A stretch of DNA of 37,443 bases from Priapulus caudatus. Its lineage: Eukaryota; Priapulida; Priapulimorpha; Priapulimorphida; Priapulidae. Below the pieces are notes generated by a model. The model was not told the DNA's origin, searched no databases, and worked only from the letters and a program-made list of their open reading frames with translations. The stretch is taken from assembly GCF_000485595.1 (NCBI RefSeq), contig NW_014577785.1:196129-233571 (forward strand), read 5' to 3'. This document shows, piece after piece, positions 22,561 to 31,576 of the stretch (position 1 is its first letter; every line of letters begins with the position of its first letter). Made by a program: the position numbers and the translations under genes.

Positions 22561-22763
22561 ACGGACCCACGCTACACCACATAGCGAGGAAGTATAATTA
22601 CACAGTAGCTGGATGCGCAGGAAACCTTTCATGCGGTTACTAGGTGACCATCGATACCGATCTAGTTTTACATGTAGTCACCACGCTTGCGCTTAAACAA
22701 TAACATTCACATTTACATACTCGTCAAGCCAACAACACCTCAACCCAAACATCGGCTAGTAAC

Positions 22764-23034
22764 GCTGAGAGGGTCTATGTCCCTCAGGGTACTGCCGGAA
22801 CGTACACTGGGTACGGTCCGTATACCGGAACGTACCTGGATACTATCTATATGTCCGGAACCGTACTCGCGCTTACTCGACTAACGAGGTTTCTAGGGCA
22901 GTCGCCTACGCCTTACTCCCTCCCTAACCCTAACCATATCAGATAGTAACCAGGGTACTCGTTCCGTGCTATCATCGGACCGTACCCAGGCGTACGTTCC
23001 GGGCAGTCCCTCGGGGGACATAGACCCTATGAGC
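22764..23034. mobile_element. Mutator-like MITE with telomere-like core, copy T2
   Basis: Imperfect TIRs of about 55 bp. Left starts GCTGAGAGGGTCTATGTCCC and continues with CGGAACGTAC and GGGTACGGTCCG. Right is the diverged complement (CGGACCGTACCCAGG..TACGTTCCGG..GGGACATAGACCC). The core CTAGGGCAGTCGCCTACGCC, then CCCTAACCCTAACC, then ATATCAGATAGTAACC matches T1 at 19915-20152, and both left ends begin GCTGA(A/G)(A/G)GGGTC and share AGGGTACT. Flanks GCTAGTAAC and GCTGGTTTAAC could be a decayed target duplication. Only two to three CCCTAA units remain here, against eleven in T1. Confidence 0.7.
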
Positions 23035-23056
23035 TGCTGGTTTAACACCGTAGCAC

Positions 23057-24281
23057 TGAGCTGTGCGTCGGATCGATATCCGATCCGCATCCGATCCGAT
23101 CCGATCTGGATGCTCGGATTCGGATCGGGTTTCATTTTTAAAGAATCGGATTCCGCGATTCGATTCGGATTCAACTTGTCGCTCGGATTGATGTCGGAAT
23201 TCGGGAGTCGGGGTTTTCAAAAAATTGCTGTCGGGATTCGGATTCGGGATGTGCCGGGATCGTCAGAGGAGATGTGCGTGTTTGTGTTCGCTGTGTGTGA
23301 CGAGAGGAGAGAGGTGGAGAGATGATGAGAGAGGAGAGGTTGCTGCGTGTGTGGGCTCGTCGTGTTGGTGAGCGAATGAGAAGAGGAAAGGCGCCGGCGC
23401 GGCACGCGGGGCGCGACGCTGCTGGGCCCTGTGGTGTTTGTGTTGTGTGCGGTGTTGACAGATGAGAGAGAGAGACGAGAGAGAGAGGAGGTGGTGCGCC
23501 CCCGCTCGCCGGCGATGTTTTTGTGTCTGATCCTTGCTCGCGATGCGGCGCCTGTGCCGCGCCCGGCCCCAGGTCCGCCGGGGCCCGTTGTGTCGCCGAG
23601 GCCGCATGTGAAGAGGGTGAGAGGGGACGGAGAGAACGAGGACCGAGGAGTGTGTGTATGCTGTCAGAGAGATCGGAAAAGAGAGAGGAGTGTGCGCTGT
23701 GTGTGCGCGCGTGTGCTGTGTGTGTTTTGAGAGAAGAGCGACCTGAGAGGGATTGTTGTATGCGTCTGAGAGTAGAGAGGTCGCGCGCGCCGCGCGCGGC
23801 CCCCGCCCGCCTCCCTGTCGTGTTGTGATGAGCGAGAGGAGGATGGGAGACGTGTTTGCTTTTGTGTTGTGCTGTCTCCGTCGCACACAGATGAGAGACG
23901 AGAGAGAGAGGACGAGAGGAGCTGAGAGAGAGAGACAAGCAGAGGGGGAGACGAGAGAGGAGAGAGAGAGAGTAGAGAGAGATGAGACGAGAGGGCCGCC
24001 CCGCGCCTGCCTCGCCCCGCTCCTACTCTTCCTCCCTCTCCTCCACCCTCCCCGGCCCCCCCTCACCGCCCCCTCCCCCCCGCCGCGCCTCCCCACGCTC
24101 CCAGAGGAGGAAGCAGCCCGCCGAGAGAGAGGAGGACGAAGAGAGGCCCGAGCAGAGAAGAGCGATCGAGAGGAGAGGAGAGAGAAGAGCACGGAGAGAC
24201 CGACGAGAGAGAGAGAGAGAGAGAGGAGAGACGCGGACGAGAACCAAGAGGATGTGTTGCGCTGGCGCGGAGTGTGTGTGT

Positions 24282-24314
<33 letters not shown>

Positions 24315-25053
24315 CGAGAGGGCCTTGTGCGCGTGTGCTATGTGTGTTGTGTGTGCAGAGAAGAGATGTGGCGTAGTTTGGTGTTGTGTGTTGATGTGCG
24401 TGCGCGTGTGTTTGGTCGCGCCCGCGTGTGTGCCTGCTGTGTGTGTGTCCTGCTTGTGCACCCCCCGGCGCTGTGTCCCTTGTGTGTTTGTGGTGTTTGC
24501 GGTGTGTCGTGAGCGAGGCCGAGGAGAGATGAGGAGAGTAGGAGCAGAGACTCCGAGACGAGAGACGCGGAGAGAAGAGAGAGAGGTGTGGCGTGTTTGG
24601 GTTGTGTGTGACAGAGAGAGAGAACCAGAGGGATCAGGCATGCTCAGCGAAAAGCCGTTGGACTAACGTTGGATGGATTATCGTTCCAGATTCCCGATCA
24701 TCCCGTTCTCTAACTTTTCTTACGTCTACACTACAGTCCCCCTTCACCCAATCCCTTGATCTCAACAACCCAAAGTTTGATGTTGAAACAAATTATAACA
24801 CGAATTTTACACGATGCTGTCACACTATTTACAATTTCTATGTTCCGGATTAGGTTCGGATTTCGGATCGAATTTCGGATCGGATTTAGCGATACACATC
24901 GGATTCGGATTCGGATTCGGATTGAAAAATTGTCACCGGATTCGGATTCGGATGGGATTCAAAATAGCCATCGGATTCGGATTCGGATTCGGATTTTCAA
25001 AAATGCTGTCGGATCGGATTTTTGGTTCATGTCGGATCCGACGCACAGCACTA
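23057..25053. mobile_element. hAT-like non-autonomous element, 2.0 kb
   Basis: The ends share GCTGTGCGTCGGATC (left 23060-23074; right, inverted, about 25035-25049). The right terminus read inward is TAGTGCTGTGCG, a hAT-like end. Flanks GTAGCAC (23050-23056) and GTCAGCAC (25054-25061) fit an 8 bp target duplication with one base lost. About 200 bp at each end is filled with TCGGAT/ATCCGA hexamers, a subterminal-repeat arrangement known for hAT elements. Between them is a GA/GT-rich low-complexity core and no transposase frame. Confidence 0.55.
23265..24660 (+). repeat. GA/GT-rich degenerate tandem region inside the hAT-like element
   Basis: GAGAGAGA stretches alternate with GTGTTTGTGTTGTGTGC stretches and CG-rich patches (GCGCCGGCGCGGC, CGCGCGCGCCGCGCGCGG). 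Similar blocks recur near 23270, 23430, 23690, 23850, 24335 and 24590, so it looks like a decayed tandem array with irregular spacing. Long frames on both strands (up to 309 codons, Ser/Arg/Leu or Arg/Glu-rich) are overlapping and compositional, so no gene is called. Confidence 0.75.
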
Positions 25054-25635
25054 GTCAGCACGCTGCGAGTGAAATGACACCGACGTGCGTACACGCGCGC
25101 GTGCCCTGGATTGGAACGTGCTCGGGAACGAAGTTACAGGAGAAATCCCTGCCGACTAACTCTTCATCCCTTATCCCTGCCTGACGACTGATGTAGCTGC
25201 TGGTTGCGTAAGGAAGGAACCCACGTACTCACAGCACAGCGCTTTTATACAGCATTTAAATGCAATATAACAGCAGACGTGCGGCATTACTGGACAATAT
25301 ACGCGTCGCGGTATGAAGGAAATCACATTGGAATCGTGACGTCATGCGTCGGTTTTCTACCCTATAATAGCAATCGTGCTTGCACACCTGTCGTTGATCG
25401 TCAACACAACGGAAAAGTGTGGTCCGACAGGCGTTAGGAAGCAATGGCGCATGCGTGCATGTGGCGTGTGCGTGCATGTGACGTGTGCGTGCGTGAGCGC
25501 GTGCTGATTTTCACGTGTGCGTGCACGCACGTCTGTATGTACGTCACGTCAGTCTAGTGCGACGATTACTGCATGCAATAATGCGGCTCGTAGCTGTGCG
25601 AATAACTGGTTCGCCACAACTGCATTCTCTACAGA
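25054..25635. other. Unique sequence with a TGACGTCA site and a (GTGCGTG)n stretch
   Basis: A full CRE octamer TGACGTCA lies at 25338-25345. 25450-25530 is a GTGCGTGCATGTG-type repeat. No gene supported. Confidence 0.35.
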
Positions 25636-25869
25636 TCATTTCGCTCGCGACGCGCCTATAGAATCAGGCTCAGCCCAGGCCAGCACTGCAACGTGAAATC
25701 TACTTCCATGTGTAGTACAGTTGTCCGCCAATTTTCTAACTCTCGATCTGTATCCCCTCGCGTTATTTAGAGGTGTGAATCCACGATTGGGTACTGCCGA
25801 AGGAACATTAACATTGTTTTGTAACTTATTCCACCCACACATTGTCCCCCTCGGCAGAAAAGAAGCCAA
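25636..25869 (-). pseudogene. Possible LINE reverse-transcriptase C-terminal relic
   Basis: The minus-strand frame near 25869-25760 reads SFLPRGTMCGWNKLQNNV. This resembles the conserved end of many CR1/RTE/Jockey-type LINE reverse transcriptases, where FFPRT is followed by WN and LP. The rest of the frame (VPNRGFTPLNNARGYR...) does not clearly fit, and no upstream RT domain is present: the next sequence in that direction is the TATC microsatellite. It is at best a short 3' remnant, and chance resemblance is possible. Confidence 0.2.
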
Positions 25870-25940
25870 ATATAAAAGACCTTACCAAAGGCTACATAGC
25901 CATCAATTATGTAGTTTATACCACCATCTCCTTTATTTTG

Positions 25941-26039
<99 letters not shown>

Positions 26040-26110
26040 ATCTATCTATCTACTATCATCTATCTTATCATCTATCTACTATCTATCTATCTATCTATCT
26101 CTTCTATCTA
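25941..26110 (+). repeat. (TATC)n tetranucleotide microsatellite
   Basis: About 24 uninterrupted TATC units, then TATC with one-base interruptions (TTATC, TACTATC), then TA repeats to about 26140. Tyr/Leu/Ser/Ile frames are artefacts. Confidence 0.97.
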
Positions 26111-26445
26111 TTATATATATATTATCGTATATATATAAGTAACCCCTGCTCTACTGGGGTATGCTGTCAGCTAAAGCCATGCACACACGTATCATCAGAA
26201 TTAAATACCGAACCATGCGCTCACTCCTGAGTACCACTACAGGGATGCACTTCTGACAGAATTAGTGATTTTGCACTCCTACAAACTACACACACGTCTA
26301 CAAGTTGACCAAAACAGGTTAGCATCAACAAGACAGCAAATCCAGCTCAACACACACGGTTTTTGAACAAGTCTTCAAAGTTCAACAACACCGTTAAAGA
26401 AAAAAAACGGGAAGGTGGGAGGCGCGTCTTCCGTCCAGTCTGACG
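26111..26445. other. Unique sequence, nothing recognised
   Basis: It contains a TA-rich end of the microsatellite, then ordinary sequence with CAACA words. The last 50 bases are purine-rich to GC-rich and precede the candidate start at 26446. Confidence 0.35.
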
Positions 26446-26485
26446 ATGGCAAGCACACGCAATTTTCGCGAAGCATATTTAGCCG
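26446..26485 (+). CDS. Candidate short first coding exon
   Basis: ATG in strong context (GACGATGGC) followed by 13 codons (MASTRNFREAYLA) and a consensus donor CCG|GTGAGT at 26486. The next acceptor-like AG (CTGGTCTTAG, ending 26679) is at the start of the 75-91 bp array, where no plausible exon follows. The peptide is too short to identify. The case rests on the match of start context and donor. Confidence 0.25.
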
Positions 26486-26680
26486 GTGAGTTCCTGAGGT
26501 GCTGTGGTGTCGCGGGGAGTCTTTCAAGCACTGTTAGGGAGGGGGTGAGGGCTGGGGTTCAGTGGGTGGTGGTTTCTGACACTCTCTCGTCGGGCACCGC
26601 CGCCGGGTTCAGAAGACGAGCTTGGATGTGGCGCGCGTCTTCTCTGCACTGTGGGGACGCTTCATCTGGCTGGTCTTAGC

Positions 26681-26812
26681 CTAGAAATGCCGCATATTAC
26701 AACGTCAAGACGTAACACATAAACTGTTCAACCTTCTCTTCTTCTTCTGCTTGCCCTAGAAATGCCGCATATTACAAACGTCAAGACGTACACAATAAAT
26801 CTGTTCAACCTT

Positions 26813-26843
<31 letters not shown>

Positions 26844-26990
26844 GCCCTAGAAATGCCGCATATTTACAAACGTCAAGCGTCTTACACCATAAACTGTCTT
26901 CAACCTTCTCTTCTCTTCTTCTGCTTGCCTAGAAATGCCGGCACATGTTACAATGTCAAGAGTCAAGACGTAACACAAACTGTCTCAAGC
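26681..26990 (+). repeat. 75-91 bp tandem repeat, four units
   Basis: Units start with CTAGAAATGCCGCATATTAC at 26681, 26756, 26847 and 26929 (periods 75, 91, 82). Each holds CGTCAAGACGTAACAC, AAACTGTTCAACC and a CTTCTT tract of varying length. The last unit merges without a break into the left end of the 1.2 kb repeat, which starts with the same CAATGTCAAGAGTCAAGACG block. So the array looks like an amplification of that repeat's end. Confidence 0.88.
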
Positions 26991-28217
26991 CCTTCCTCAG
27001 CGTGCAGTTCATTTGGACATAGTTGATGTTAGTCCAGCACGTTGATTTGCTATGCATTCTTGCGGGTGTTTAGTCGCGCGGCTTTGGGGTCAGTTGGTGC
27101 CAGATCTGCGTTTATGTTGTGTTATGGCCATACATGTTTGCCTACGCAACAGTTTTTCAATATTTATTGACTCCTAGTTACTGGCTAATCGACTGTTTAA
27201 TGCTCCTTTAGAGTGGACAACGTCACTGCAGCGCACACACAGAGTGCACGCCGACACATCGAGAGAGCAGTCAGCCTGGTGTGGTGACGGCATCTCGAGC
27301 ACATACGCCAGGTCACCCGACACAGAGGCAGGCGTTTGTATATGGCGCCCTCGTCGAGTCAATGCGTCGGCTACGCAAATTTTTGACCTCGACGCAACGA
27401 CTACTCTGCTTGACGAATGATGCCACGTAAGCTACCTGGCCAGCGTCCCTGCGGTGGCGTCTTGGGAGGTACGTCGACGACGACAAGGGCCAGTCTAGTT
27501 GACACCGCACAATTGCAATGTGTGTCCACGCTCAGCCCACCTCTGTCAAACAGCCAGTGTTGCTGGGTAGAGAGAATCTGCTCATTTCATACCCTCCCTA
27601 CCCAAAATCAGATCTAAGCAGTGAAGTGACGATAAGTTGTAGTGATGCGAATCCGTTCGAAATAGGAAGTACTACAAATTTCGTGAACGATTTTTTCAAT
27701 GATAAGACATTTCGCAAGACATATTAAAGCCGCACTATGCGCATCCAAACGCTAATTTCTCCAGACTCAGACTAGCAAATACTTCCGTGTCATGCATAAT
27801 CAGCACTACCTTATGGCAAAATAAACTCTAGTTCCTCGCATTTCACTGCCGTTTGCTTAAAACCGCACAAGAAAGAGGTGGCAAAACTGGTAACTGGCGC
27901 CAACGGCTAAATTGTTTGCCAACCATTTCGCCAAGAATCGTTATGTGACGTCATACATTGTTTATCTTTGCTACAACCAGACCGTTGTGGCGGTTGCCTG
28001 GCAGGCAAACGCAAAAAGTGTCAACAAATCGAGATTGAACACCAACATTGGAGGTATTTTCAAAATGCCTTTACTAAGACAACGCACAGTGAAATGGGAG
28101 GAACTATAGAAGTGTGAGTTATCTTTGTCCATAAAGTAGTATGATTATGCAATGACAGAAAGTATTTGCTAGTCTAGTATTGGAGAAATTAGCGTGTAGA
28201 TGCGCATAGTGCGGCTT
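26942..28217 (+). repeat. ~1.2 kb dispersed repeat, copy A
   Basis: Collinear with 35081-36261 in the same orientation over its whole length, with many one-base indels. Shared landmarks include TTTATGTTGTGTTATG, TTCAATATTTATTGACTC, AATGCGTCGGCTAC, CTTGACGAATGATG and TTTTTTCAATGATAAGACAT. Its right 490 bp is a TIR element (27727-28217). Frames over the left part (60-66 codons) shift between copies, so coding is not supported. A TGACGTCA octamer is present in both copies (27944; 36014). Confidence 0.9.
27727..28217. mobile_element. 491 bp TIR element (intact copy) inside the 1.2 kb repeat
   Basis: About 90 bp long TIRs. Left begins AAGCCGCACTATGCGCATCC and continues AACGCTAATTTCTCCA..AGACTAGCAAATACTT..GTCATGCATAATCA. 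The right end is its diverged complement, closing with GATGCGCATAGTGCGGCTT. Flanks are TTA or TAA on the left and GAA or TGA on the right, so the target duplication is not clear. The centre holds short frames only. The same element in copy B (35795-36261) lacks its last nine bases. Confidence 0.8.
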
Positions 28218-28429
28218 GAAAGCAGAATTTCGCAAAAAAATCGCTCGGGTTGTATGCGATATGTCACACTGCTGTAGTTTCTGACTCAATCACGTCTAGC
28301 GTAGCACCCCCACCCCCACCATGGGAAATACTCCAATATCCTCAGACACTACTTAATGTCAGCAGTATTTTTAGAGCTTCGCGTCAACATATGAAACAAT
28401 ACAATGCCGAAGCAAATATAATGCCAAAA
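28218..28429. other. Unique spacer
   Basis: Short unique sequence with a CCCCCACCCCCACC run at about 28307. Nothing recognised. Confidence 0.3.
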
Positions 28430-29943
28430 GAGAGAGAAAGAGGTTGAGTGAGAGGGAGAGTGAGAGGGAGAGAGGGAAAGGGAGAAGGAAGGAGTGAGGG
28501 AAGGAGGGAGTGAGTGAAAGAGGGAGGGAGGGAGGAAGGATGGAGGGAAGGATGGATGGAGGGAGGGAAGGACGCGAGGGAGGAAGGAGAGAAGGATGGA
28601 GGGAAGGGAGGAAGCGAGGGAGGAGGAGGAAAGATAATATAATGACAAAAGAGAGAGAAAAGAGGTTGAGTGAGAGGGAGAGGGTGAGGGAGAGAGGAAA
28701 TGAGAAGAAGGAGTGAGAAAGGATGGGAGTGAGTGAAAGAGGGCAGGGAGAAAAGGATGGAAAGGAAAGGAAGGATGGAGGAAGGAAAGGGATGGAAGGA
28801 AGGGAGGAGAGAGGGAAGGGAGGGAGAAAGGGGGAAAAGAGAGGGGAGGAGGGAGGGAGGAAGGGAGGGAAGGAGGAAGGAGGGAGGGAGGCGAGGAATG
28901 GAGGGAGAAAGGAGGGAGGGAGGGAGGGAGGGAGAGGGAGGGAAGGATGGAGGGAGGGAGGGATAGGAGGGAAGGAGCGAGGGAGGGAGGGAGAGAAGGA
29001 TGGAGGGAGGGAGGANNNNNNNNNNNNNNNNNNNNNNNNNNNNNNNNNNNNNNNNNNNNNNNNNNNNNNNNNNNNNNNNNNNNNNNNNNNNNNNNNNNNN
29101 NNNNNNNNNNNNNNNNNNNNNNNNNNNNNNNNNNNNNNNNNNNNNNNNNNNNNNNNNNNNNNNNNNNNNNNNNNNNNNNNNNNNNNNNNNNNNNNNNNNN
29201 NNNNNNNNNNNNNNNNNNNNNNNNNNNNNNNNNNNNNNNNNNNNNNNNNNNNNNNNNNNNNNNNNNNNNNNNNNNNNNNNNNNNNNNNNNNNNNNNNNNN
29301 NNNNNNNNNNNNNNNNNNNNNNNNNNNNNNNNNNNNNNNNNNNNNNNNNNNNNNNNNNNNNNNNNNNNNNNNNNNNNNNNNNNNNNNNNNNNNNNNNNNN
29401 NNNNNNNNNNNNNNNNNNNNNNNNNNNNNNNNNNNNNNNNNNNNNNNNNNNNNNNNNNNNNNNNNNNNNNNNNNNNNNNNNNNNNNNNNNNNNNNNNNNN
29501 NNNNNNNNNNNNNNNNNNNNNNNNNNNNNNNNNNNNNNNNNNNNNNNNNNNNNNNNNNNNNNNNNNNNNNNNNNNNNNNNNNNNNNNNNNNNNNNNNNNN
29601 NNNNNNNNNNNNNNNNNNNNNNNNNNNNNNNNNNNNNNNNNNNNNNNNNNNNNNNNNNNNNNNNNNNNNNNNNNNNNNNNNNNNNNNNNNNNNNNNNNNN
29701 NNNNNNNNNNNNNNNNNNNNNNNNNNNNNNNNNNNNNNNNNNNNNNNNNNNNNNNNNNNNNNNNNNNNNNNNNNNNNNNNNNNNNNNNNNNNNNNNNNNN
29801 NNNNNNNNNNNNNNNNNNNNNNNNNNNNNNNNNNNNNNNNNNNNNNNNNNNNNNNNNNNNNNNNNNNNNNNNNNNNNNNNNNNNNNNNNNNNNNNNNNNN
29901 NNNNNNNNNNNNNNNNNNNNNNNNNNNNNNNNNNNNNNNNNNN
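28430..29943 (+). repeat. Purine-only (GGGAGGAAGGAGAGAG)n repeat ending in a 928 N gap
   Basis: From 28430 to 29015 the plus strand is almost only G and A (GGAAGGAGGGAG, GAGTGAGAGGGAGAG), with rare T and C. Near-duplicate blocks start at 28437 and 28660 (AGAGAGAAA..GAGGTTGAGTGAGAGG). The gap 29016-29943 follows. Mirror-symmetric purine tracts can form triplex DNA and stall polymerases, which may explain the gap. Glu/Gly/Arg and Pro/Ser/Leu frames are artefacts. Confidence 0.93.
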
Positions 29944-30316
29944 TTCAAATAATGATAAAAGCGTGCGTAAGTATAAACGATGTGACATCAGCCAGCCGTG
30001 TGAGTTGCGTCAAGCGGTGGCGGGCGCTGGAACGCAATCGCGGTGGTCCGTGTCGAAAGAGGTCAGGACACCCACTGGCTGCGACGACAGCGAGCAAGAA
30101 TCGAAAACTATAAGCGTGCGCGTCTGCACGACGAGGAGAAAAGTTGCGTTCAACACGGGGCTAAAACTATACAGCAGGGCTTTGCTAAGGCACGGCGTTG
30201 ATTAGGCCGCGGACGATGCTCCGGCTTGCGAAGCGGCGGAATCATATTCCGCCGCCATCTTAAAGGCGAGCGTTATTCGGACAGGCTGGGCGCTCTTGTT
30301 TTGTTCGTGTGGCGCG
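29944..30316 (+). promoter_or_regulatory. CpG-rich region with a YY1-like site (30252-30261)
   Basis: After the gap the sequence is CpG-rich and free of repeats. CCGCCATCTT at 30252-30261 is the core of the YY1 site, which in animals is often placed within tens of bases of a transcription start. It follows a small palindrome GGCGGAATCATATTCCGCC (30234-30252). The nearest ATG in fair context is at 30317. This arrangement suggests a promoter but there is no direct proof. Confidence 0.35.
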
Positions 30317-30391
30317 ATGGTGGAAGCAGTTGTTCGTGTGAAGCGCTCTAAGCTAGACTGGCTAGCACGTTGCGCCCTGCACGACGTTAGG
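30317..30391 (+). CDS. Candidate first coding exon downstream of the YY1-like site
   Basis: ATGG context (GCGCGATGG), 25 codons (MVEAVVRVKRSKLDWLARCA... to DVR) and a moderate donor AGG|GTAACC at 30392. The exon would end in phase 0. The frame also stays open past the donor to a TGA at 30476, so a 54-codon unspliced reading cannot be excluded. No family recognised and no following exon found. Confidence 0.25.
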
Positions 30392-31410
30392 GTAACCGTG
30401 TGGAACTGTCGACCGGTAGTCGTATATTATACCGAGCTAGCTAGGCGCCCGAGATCTCGGTGTATCTTCGATGTGTGAACGGCAGTTTTTCCGGACTTAG
30501 GCACCAACGTAGTACCGGTCAGCCAGCTGAAGCCGTGTAATGACGGTGAGTGAACGCGCAGCAAATGATGGCAGCCGTCCAGCAGAATGAAATAATCATA
30601 ACTAAATGTATAGAACTCTAATGTAAGAATAACGACCGCCGAACGCATTGTCATTAAAGATATAGTAATTGACATAATATTAGATTCATATTATACACAT
30701 AATAAGATAAATATATATATATACTATACTATATATATATATATATAACATTATAGCGCGATGAAGCACGAAGAGAAAGAAAAAACAGCGGCCGGAAACG
30801 ATAAAGAAAGCTGGGCGTGAAAGGGGTTGCGTATTTTTTGGGTGATGGCGCGTTGCGTAGCTATGTCATGCATCTATGCGTGCAGGGACTGCAGGCTAGT
30901 AGTCCTCTATTCTCAGACTGCTGCCAAGGTCACGGTCATTGTCTCGCGAAAAAACATTGCATCACTGCAAAAAAATTGGCATGAGCAGCCAGCCAACTAG
31001 CAAGTTTTTAAACTTGATTATCTGTTGGGGCGAGATTGCAATACCCCTCCTAGGATATTTTCGCCACGTTCGTAAAGCCAGACCAGTTTACACGTGCCTT
31101 CCACGCAAAACTATACCCACTCTACGTACTTCATTACTAAGCAGAGTTTACTAAGGCCCTTACGGCAGAGCTGATTGGCTAGCGCTAGAACCGGTACCCA
31201 CTTAGGGCAGATAAGCTGATTACGTAATTGTAATTATTGGAATAGGGGATCTTCATACAACGAACGTAGGTGGAGGGCGAATGAACGCACATGCAATACC
31301 GTGGAGTGGACCCTGGATTACACGAAATTGGTCCCAGCTGCCGCCCCTTAACACATGTTCACCTTACTGAAATTTACAACTTATTCTTGGTCTCTTCACT
31401 GATCAGGCAG
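30392..31410. other. Unique sequence, with a (TA)n run at 30709-30747
   Basis: Mostly unique and moderately AT-rich. A TA microsatellite occupies 30709-30747. A good minus-strand acceptor (AATTTTTTTGCAG, near 30965-30977) exists, but the following frame stops at once in the phase needed by the upstream gene. No further exon could be joined. Confidence 0.35.
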
Positions 31411-31490
31411 AGAGAGGTCGCATAGGGGTCGGCAGCCAACAAGCGAGGTCGCATAGGGGTCGATGGCCAAAAACCGAGGTCACATAGGGG
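31411..31490 (+). repeat. ~31 bp tandem repeat, three units
   Basis: GAGGTCGCATAGGGGTCG is followed by (G/A)(C/T)(A/G)GCCAACAAGC or GGCCAAAAACC, giving starts near 31414, 31445 and 31476. The third unit has GAGGTCACATAGGGG. Confidence 0.85.
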
Positions 31491-31576
31491 CCTCCCTCAT
31501 TTTGCTGCGGACTCCCTCTTTTTAAGGGCAGGCGTTGAACTCCATTGTTCAAAAGTTAATTTCTACCCCTGCTCAC

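Noticed and set aside
22288-22643. 110-114 codon frames on both strands
   Set aside because: Compositional frames over a (CA)n/(CG)n microsatellite.
23263-24192. 309-codon minus-strand frame (and 255/192-codon neighbours)
   Set aside because: Ser/Arg/Leu/His-rich translation of GA/GT simple sequence, with equally long frames on the opposite strand. No domain or splice support.
27640-27670. tRNA-like GTTCGAAAT box near 27655
   Set aside because: No acceptor stem, A box or cloverleaf could be built around it, and copy B differs at the needed bases.
28371-30205. Frames of 388-534 codons around 29-30 kb
   Set aside because: They consist largely of N bases and purine repeat translations.
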